A DNA stretch of 16,688 bases from UPXZ01 sp018055865 (GTDB lineage Bacteria; Bacteroidota; Bacteroidia; Bacteroidales; Paludibacteraceae): assembly GCA_964292695.1 (NCBI GenBank), contig CAXYWB010000050.1, positions 1-16,688 of the forward strand. The letters are read 5' to 3'. Shown one piece after another: positions 13,204 through 16,688 of this stretch. How positions within the stretch are numbered: the stretch's first letter is position 1; each line of letters opens with the position of its first letter. The notes under the pieces are model-generated. The model searched no databases. It saw only the letters and a program-made list of their open reading frames with translations, and was not told where the DNA came from. A program made the position numbers and the translations under genes.

Positions 13204-13713
13204 ATGATGAAAAAATCAATAGTAGTTGGAATATCGGTTTTGGCAGTCATTTTTATGTTGAGCTGCGCCGGAAGTACCGAAAAAAAGTACAACAACGCAA
13301 AAGAGATGACCGATGAAGCCAAAACAAAGGTGGAGTTTGTAAGTGCAGAGAGCCTGAAAGCTGTGATAGATAAAGGTGAAAAATACTACCTGATCGACTG
13401 CCGCGAAACTGCTGAGTTCGATTCGGCTTGCATCAAAGGCGCCATTAATATTCCCCGTGGTTTGCTGGAGTCTCAGGTGGCTGAAAAAGCGCCTTCTCAC
13501 CGCACTACTGTTTATATTTATTGCAGCAACGGCGACCGTTCGACCCTGGCAGCAACTGTTTTACCAAGGCTTAAATATGCCGATGTAAGAGTGTTGGAAG
13601 GTGGATTTGATGTCCTGAAAACCAAATTTCCTGATTTGGTGGAAATGGCTCCGGTACGGGGCGAAACTGCATCAAAAGCTCCTGCGACACCTTCGGGAGG
13701 CTGTGGAGGATAG
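13204..13713 (+). CDS. Rhodanese lipoprotein with C-terminal GGCGG tail
   Basis: This 169-aa protein has a signal and lipobox MLSC (Cys21). A rhodanese domain covers about 45-142 with YYLIDCRETAEFDSACIKGAINIPRG, active loop CSNGDRS (Cys107) and LEGGFDVL. A Pro/Ala/Thr-rich linker (SKAPATPS) then ends in GGCGG with Cys167. GGCGG at the very C-terminus is the hallmark of SoxY, where the Cys carries the sulfur substrate on a mobile arm, but no SoxY domain is present here. Two further cysteines (C66, C76) lie in the domain. It is paralogous in plan to the protein at 9774, also sharing IPRGLLE. It is likely a membrane-tethered carrier/transferase in the periplasm. Two in-frame ATGs (13204, 13207) begin the gene. 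Confidence 0.88.
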   Translation: MMKKSIVVGISVLAVIFMLSCAGSTEKKYNNAKEMTDEAKTKVEFVSAESLKAVIDKGEKYYLIDCRETAEFDSACIKGAINIPRGLLESQVAEKAPSHRTTVYIYCSNGDRSTLAATVLPRLKYADVRVLEGGFDVLKTKFPDLVEMAPVRGETASKAPATPSGGCGG

Positions 13714-13721
13714 AAAAAAAG

Positions 13722-13806
13722 AATTTACAATTGACAAATTGACAATTCACGATTGTCATGTAAATCATGTAAATTTCTCAAAACCACAAAAAAGCAATTG
13801 TAAATT
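13722..13806. repeat. Inverted AATTTACAATTG / CAATTGTAAATT repeat before dsrE-like gene
   Basis: A perfect 12-bp inverted repeat (13722-13733 and 13795-13806) brackets an AT-rich stretch that also holds ATTGACAATT. The right arm plus its next bases is identical over 15 nt to 1455-1469. The 123-bp gap here is the longest inside the plus operon. It could be a repeat remnant or a fold in the mRNA. Confidence 0.5.
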
Positions 13807-13836
13807 GTATATATTAAAATTGTAAATCAAATAATT

Positions 13837-14250
13837 ATGGCAAAAATGGTAATCGGACTTTCGTCCGGAAGTATCGATAAACTGGTTGGTACGGGGGTAA
13901 TCATGAGTGGTGGTGCTGCCGACGATATGGAAATAGAAGTGTATGTACTCCTCACGGCAGCCCGTGCTTTTCTGAAAGGGAACGAAGAACTTGAGGACTC
14001 ATTTGTGGAATATCCTCACCTTCAGACCGAAATGAAAGCGCGCATGAAGGAACTCAATATGCCGACCTGGATCGAAGCTTTCCGCGAAGTGAAAGATATG
14101 GCTGAGGTGAAAATCTACATCTGCAGCTTGGCCGGGAAAATGTGGGGCGGTGAGTCCATAGAACAATTCAACGATTTGGTGGATGGCTTCTCGGGGATTT
14201 ATCAATACGTACAAGCAGCACAAGCAGCTGATTTACATATAAGTATTTAA
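13837..14250 (+). CDS. DsrE-family sulfur relay protein
   Basis: This 137-aa cytosolic protein has the small alpha/beta DsrE fold: MAKMVIGLSSGSIDKLVGTGVIMSGGAADDMEIEVYVLLTAARAF is a first strand, helix and second strand. The single cysteine, Cys96, is in VKIYICSLAGKMWGG, the position of the sulfur-accepting Cys of DsrE/TusD-like proteins. It lacks the coiled-coil N-terminus and Met-rich insertion of the DsrE2 protein at 5691, so it belongs to another branch. It is the last gene of the plus operon, followed by a strong terminator. It probably receives sulfur from TusA. Its partner and exact subgroup are not clear. Confidence 0.8.
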   Translation: MAKMVIGLSSGSIDKLVGTGVIMSGGAADDMEIEVYVLLTAARAFLKGNEELEDSFVEYPHLQTEMKARMKELNMPTWIEAFREVKDMAEVKIYICSLAGKMWGGESIEQFNDLVDGFSGIYQYVQAAQAADLHISI

Positions 14251-14269
14251 GCTCCTCGTCACTAACATG

Positions 14270-14310
14270 AAAAAAGCAGATAAGTCATCCATTGATTTAT
14301 CTGCTTTTTT
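14270..14310. terminator. Bidirectional terminator after dsrE-like gene
   Basis: A 13- to 14-bp perfect stem (AAAAAGCAGATAA 14271-14283 with TTATCTGCTTTTT 14297-14309) encloses a 13-nt loop. It ends the plus-strand sulfur operon and also faces the small membrane-protein gene whose minus-strand stop is at 14334. Confidence 0.9.
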
Positions 14311-14333
14311 TGTTTTAGTTTTACTTTCTGTAT

Positions 14334-14525
14334 TTATTCATCTTTCACGGTACGCACCAGACTTATGCCCGAAATGAAAAAGATAATACCAAGAACGGCA
14401 TAAATGATCACTTCTTTTATTGCGTGCGTGCCACCCGATACATTGGCAAATAAAATGGCTGCATAAATGAGCCCGCCGATACCAAGAACGGTAAGCAATG
14501 CTCCGAAAATTCTTTTTATGTTCAT
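14334..14525 (-). CDS. Small two-helix membrane protein, unknown function
   Basis: This 63-aa protein starts at the ATG at 14525; the 12-residue extension upstream is not needed and overlaps the promoter-like motif. Two hydrophobic helices (about 7-26 and 35-57) are joined by a short polar loop (NVSGGTHAIKE), with Lys/Arg at the N-terminus (NIKRIFG) and after the second helix (RTVKDE). Small proteins of this kind are frequent in Bacteroidota, but I do not recognise a named family. It is transcribed alone, convergent with the sulfur operon and separated from the rnf genes by a MITE-like element. Confidence 0.6.
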   Translation of the reverse strand: MNIKRIFGALLTVLGIGGLIYAAILFANVSGGTHAIKEVIIYAVLGIIFFISGISLVRTVKDE

Positions 14526-14560
14526 GAATTTAATGTCGTTTGTTGAAATATAGCCAAGCA

Positions 14561-14568
14561 CAAAGTTA
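14561..14568 (-). promoter_or_regulatory. Possible -7 element for small membrane protein gene
   Basis: On the minus strand this reads TAACTTTG, a match to TAnnTTTG, 36 nt before the ATG at 14525. No -33 TTTG is seen at the usual distance, so support is partial. Confidence 0.4.
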
Positions 14569-14625
14569 AGCTTACGCTGGTCATGAGATGTTACTTCAGG
14601 TTTAATAAAATAAGAATAAAGAAAT

Positions 14626-14842
14626 ATGATTATCCGCGAAACGACCGTTTCAAAAAACTTATAACAGAGGTTTTGTAATCAGTGGTGACTAATCCTGTTA
14701 GCATTATCGGGATGACAGAGTTGGAACTCTGTCAATTCAGACCATTTCGATAGAATTGGAATTCTGTAGACCCGGTCAGAGAGAAATTGCAATTCCAGAA
14801 TTTGGAGCGAAATATACAACAGGTCGCTTTGCGGATAATCAT
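14626..14842. mobile_element. MITE-like element with inverted repeats and 10-bp flanking direct repeat
   Basis: The ends are 21-bp inverted repeats: 14626-14646 starts ATGATTATCCGC, and 14822-14842 in reverse complement starts the same way; 19 of 21 positions agree. Immediately outside, the 10-bp sequence ATAAAGAAAT is present on both sides (14616-14625 and 14843-14852), as left by a transposition event. The 217-bp interior has no credible gene, so it would need a transposase in trans. Its middle contains further palindromes (GACAGAGTTGGAACTCTGTC at 14714-14733; AGAATTGGAATTCT at about 14752-14765). The parent transposon is unknown; a target duplication near 10 bp occurs for example in IS4-type elements. 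Confidence 0.75.
14714..14733. repeat. Perfect hairpin inside the MITE-like element
   Basis: GACAGAGTT-GG-AACTCTGTC has 9-bp arms with a 2-bp centre. A variant with the same GG centre (AGAATTGGAATTCT) follows 38 nt later. The paired similar palindromes give the element a folded, REP-like core. Confidence 0.6.
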
Positions 14843-14890
14843 ATAAAGAAATGTTGGTATTAAATTCACGTTTTAAAAACCATAAATATT

Positions 14891-14929
14891 GAAAAACTGC
14901 CTTGAATATAAATTTCAGGGCAGTTTTTC
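14891..14929 (-). terminator. Terminator after rnfA
   Basis: GAAAAACTGCC at 14891-14901 pairs with GGCAGTTTTTC at 14919-14929; the stem can extend inward to about 18 bp with one G-T wobble, leaving a 5-nt loop (14909-14913 region). It lies 65 nt past the rnfA stop on the minus strand and ends in a T-run. It fits rho-independent termination of the rnf operon. Confidence 0.82.
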
Positions 14930-14993
14930 TTGACAAAAAAAATCAGTCTGTAAAAAAGTGAATTCGAAAGAAAATAGAACTTCTGACACTCGC

Positions 14994-15569
14994 CTATTTC
15001 ACTATCCCCGCAAATCCCATAAATGCCATGGCCATTAATCCGGCTGTAATCAGCGCAATAGCTGTACCTTCCATACCTTTTGGGAGTTTTGTCATGCTCA
15101 ATTGTTCCCTGATTCCGGCAAAAAGAACCAATGCCAATCCGAAACCGATAGCTGTAGAAATAGCGAAAACAACGCTTTCGAGCAAATTCATGTCTTTCTG
15201 TGTGACCAGAATGGCTACTCCCAGAATAGCGCAATTGGTGGTTATGAGCGGCAGGTAAACTCCAAGCGCCTGATAGAGCGCCGGAGATGTTTTTTTCAGC
15301 ACAATTTCAACTATCTGAACTAATGCTGCTATAATGAGGATGAAAGTGATGGTTTGCAAAAAAGTTATTTCCAACGGCTCCAGAATTGTTTTCTGAACAA
15401 TAAAAGTAACAACAGTGGCAATAGTCATTACGAAAGCCACCGCACCTGCCATCCCCAAAGCCGTTTCTATCCGTTTTGAAACTCCCAGAAAAGGACATAT
15501 TCCCAGAAATTGCGACAACACAATATTGTTGACAAAAACGGCACTGATAAAAATCAATATATAGCTCAT
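14994..15569 (-). CDS. rnfA: Rnf complex subunit RnfA (RsxA family)
   Basis: This 191-aa membrane protein is the usual length of RnfA/RsxA, with six predicted helices. Signature segments are VNNIVLSQFLGICPFLGVSK (Cys25) and LPLITTNCAILGVA (Cys113); these cysteines bind the [2Fe-2S] cluster shared with RnfE at the membrane centre. Rnf oxidises ferredoxin with NAD+ and pumps Na+ or H+. It is the last gene of the operon, after rnfE with a 21-bp gap that holds an AATTGTAAA-type repeat, and it is followed by a terminator. NqrE is a close homologue, but the G-E-A gene order and sequence favour Rnf. Confidence 0.93.
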   Translation of the reverse strand: MSYILIFISAVFVNNIVLSQFLGICPFLGVSKRIETALGMAGAVAFVMTIATVVTFIVQKTILEPLEITFLQTITFILIIAALVQIVEIVLKKTSPALYQALGVYLPLITTNCAILGVAILVTQKDMNLLESVVFAISTAIGFGLALVLFAGIREQLSMTKLPKGMEGTAIALITAGLMAMAFMGFAGIVK

Positions 15570-15590
15570 GTTATATTTACAATTTACAGT

Positions 15591-16190
15591 TTACTTTTTT
15601 ACTTTCTGCAATTTATTTATCACAGCTATAAGATATCCCAGAGCAATAAAAGCCCCGGGCGCGAGCACAAATAGCAGCATTCCGTACTGATCACTGTACA
15701 GCGAGTAACCGAATACGTTTCCGGTTCCGAGCAGTTCGCGAACAACACCCAGCAGTGTGAGGGCAAAGGTAAATCCGAGCCCCATGCCCAACCCGTCGAG
15801 TGCCGATTTGAACACATTATTTTTAGAGGCAAACGCTTCTGCACGGCCCAGCACAATGCAATTGACCACAATAAGCGGAATGAAAATTCCCAGACTCTCA
15901 AACAGCGCCGGTACAAATGCCTGCATCACCATTTCCACTACCGTAACAAACGTGGCAATTACCACTACATAGGCAGGAATTCTGACCTTATCGGGAATAA
16001 AACTTTTCAGTAAAGAAATAACCACATTAGAACTCAACAGCACAAACGCAGTTGCCAGCCCCATGCTCATACCGTTGATGGCCGATGAAGTAGTGGCCAG
16101 CGTAGGACACATTCCCAGCACAAGGACGAAAATCGGATTTTCTTTCAAAATCCCATTCAGAAATACTTTCAAATTGGAATGTTGGTTCAT
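15591..16190 (-). CDS. rnfE: Rnf complex subunit RnfE (RsxE family)
   Basis: This 199-aa membrane protein has six predicted helices. Motifs are FVLVLGMCPTLATTSSAINGMSMG (Cys28) and IFIPLIVVNCIVLGRAEAFASKN (Cys111), the partners of the RnfA cysteines in the intramembrane [2Fe-2S] site. It overlaps the upstream rnfG by 4 bp (ATGA), which suggests coupled translation. It is shorter than E. coli RsxE (about 230 aa) but in the usual range for Bacteroidota. Homologue NqrD is the alternative, made unlikely by the rnf gene order. Confidence 0.93.
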   Translation of the reverse strand: MNQHSNLKVFLNGILKENPIFVLVLGMCPTLATTSSAINGMSMGLATAFVLLSSNVVISLLKSFIPDKVRIPAYVVVIATFVTVVEMVMQAFVPALFESLGIFIPLIVVNCIVLGRAEAFASKNNVFKSALDGLGMGLGFTFALTLLGVVRELLGTGNVFGYSLYSDQYGMLLFVLAPGAFIALGYLIAVINKLQKVKK

Positions 16191-16688
16191 AATTTCGGTT
16201 TTAATTGTTTTTCATCGCTCATCTGTGTTGTTTCAACTTCGGCTGAGTCCACCTGAGAGGCACCTGAAATTCCGTCGTGTCCCGGGGCACCGGTATTTCC
16301 GGCGTAAGCTTCGTAGGCCATTTGCACTGCATGGAGAAATGCCCGTGAACTTACTGTAGCAGCCGTTATAGCATCCACTTCGCCTCCATCTTTGCTTACA
16401 GTCAGTTTATTCTTAGCCGGATTTTTACCTATAATATTTTGCTGTTTCACATCAGTCTTGAACCATTCCACCACTTTGGTTCCCAATCCGGGTGTTTCTT
16501 TTTGTTCCAGAACAGAATAATTAATAATATTCCCATCGGGGTCAAAACCAACCATCAATCTGATATCACCCGCATATCCGTTGTGAGTGACCGTTTCGAC
16601 TGCTGCACCGGCAAATCTATTATTTTCATCGTAAGCTTTATATACGTTAAGGGTGTCTCCTGTTTCTACAGCAACCTTTTCCACATCG
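16187..16688 (-). CDS. rnfG: Rnf complex subunit RnfG, N-terminus cut by window edge
   Basis: The reading frame stays open to the window end, so this is the C-terminal 167 residues of RnfG; its N-terminal membrane anchor is missing. An FMN-binding domain is visible: GYAGDIRLMVGFDPDGNI, LEQKETPGLGTK, and the flavinylation site DAITAATVSSRA, in which the Thr before Val-Ser-Ser is the residue expected to carry covalent FMN. A low-complexity, Gly/Ser/acidic tail of about 40 residues follows the domain. RnfG faces the periplasm and passes electrons within the Rnf complex. The GTG at 16684 is an internal Val codon, not a start. Confidence 0.9.
   Translation of the reverse strand, partial: DVEKVAVETGDTLNVYKAYDENNRFAGAAVETVTHNGYAGDIRLMVGFDPDGNIINYSVLEQKETPGLGTKVVEWFKTDVKQQNIIGKNPAKNKLTVSKDGGEVDAITAATVSSRAFLHAVQMAYEAYAGNTGAPGHDGISGASQVDSAEVETTQMSDEKQLKPKL

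Noticed and set aside
13204..13713. Annotation of the GGCGG protein as SoxY
   Set aside because: Only the last five residues agree with SoxY; the body is a rhodanese domain and there is no SoxZ gene nearby.
14562..14993. tRNA or structured RNA in the gap before rnfA
   Set aside because: The palindromes there belong to the MITE-like element and the rnf terminator; no cloverleaf with a T-arm motif was found.
1..16688. CRISPR array, toxin-antitoxin, phage or integrase genes
   Set aside because: No regularly spaced repeats and no matching protein motifs in any frame.

Overview
The window looks like chromosomal DNA of an anaerobic or facultative member of the Bacteroidota. The evidence is Bacteroidota-style promoters (TTTG ... 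TAnnTTTG), almost no Shine-Dalgarno sequences, AT-rich spacers with palindromic repeats, Rnf proteins of Bacteroidota length and gene order (G-E-A), an OprO/P-type porin and many lipoproteins. Genus cannot be read from the sequence. There is no rRNA, tRNA, CRISPR array, transposase or prophage.

Layout. (1) Positions 71-6307, minus strand: one probable operon in the order dsrE2 - tusA - mvhD-like - hdrA/qmoA-like - hdrA/qmoB-like - small winged-helix protein - qmoC-like membrane subunit, closed by a terminator at 71-104. (2) 6360-7923: two convergent Crp/Fnr-family regulators sharing a bidirectional terminator. The first has a textbook promoter overlapped by a TGTGA-N6-TCACA palindrome, which also lies upstream of the dsrE2 operon. 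(3) 7924-8307: an intergenic control region with three palindromes, one an almost perfect FNR box. (4) 8308-14310, plus strand: a second operon in the order tusA - yeeE/yedE permease - rhodanese lipoprotein - tandem rhodanese lipoprotein - outer-membrane porin - periplasmic tandem sulfurtransferase - rhodanese lipoprotein - dsrE-like, closed by a strong terminator. (5) 14334-14525: a small two-helix membrane protein. (6) 14626-14842: a MITE-like element with inverted repeats and a 10-bp flanking direct repeat. (7) 14891-16688: the end of an rnf operon (rnfG partial, rnfE, rnfA) with its terminator.

How the genes may work together (inference). The two sulfur operons carry parts for moving sulfane sulfur from outside the cell to a quinone-linked redox complex. 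A porin would admit the sulfur compound. Four exported rhodanese-family proteins, with six active-site cysteines, would make or pass persulfides. A YeeE/YedE permease would carry sulfur or thiosulfate across the inner membrane. TusA and DsrE-family carriers would relay it in the cytosol. A Qmo/Hdr-like flavin and iron-sulfur complex would exchange electrons with menaquinone.

The most striking observation is that the two single-domain rhodanese lipoproteins end in ...GCGG and ...GGCGG. The latter is the carrier-arm motif of SoxY, the thiosulfate-oxidation sulfur carrier, yet these proteins are not SoxY. The porin encoded between them also contains GGCGG internally. No dsrAB, aprAB, sat, phs/psr or soxXYZAB genes are in the window, so the direction of the pathway (sulfur reduction, oxidation or disproportionation) cannot be decided here.
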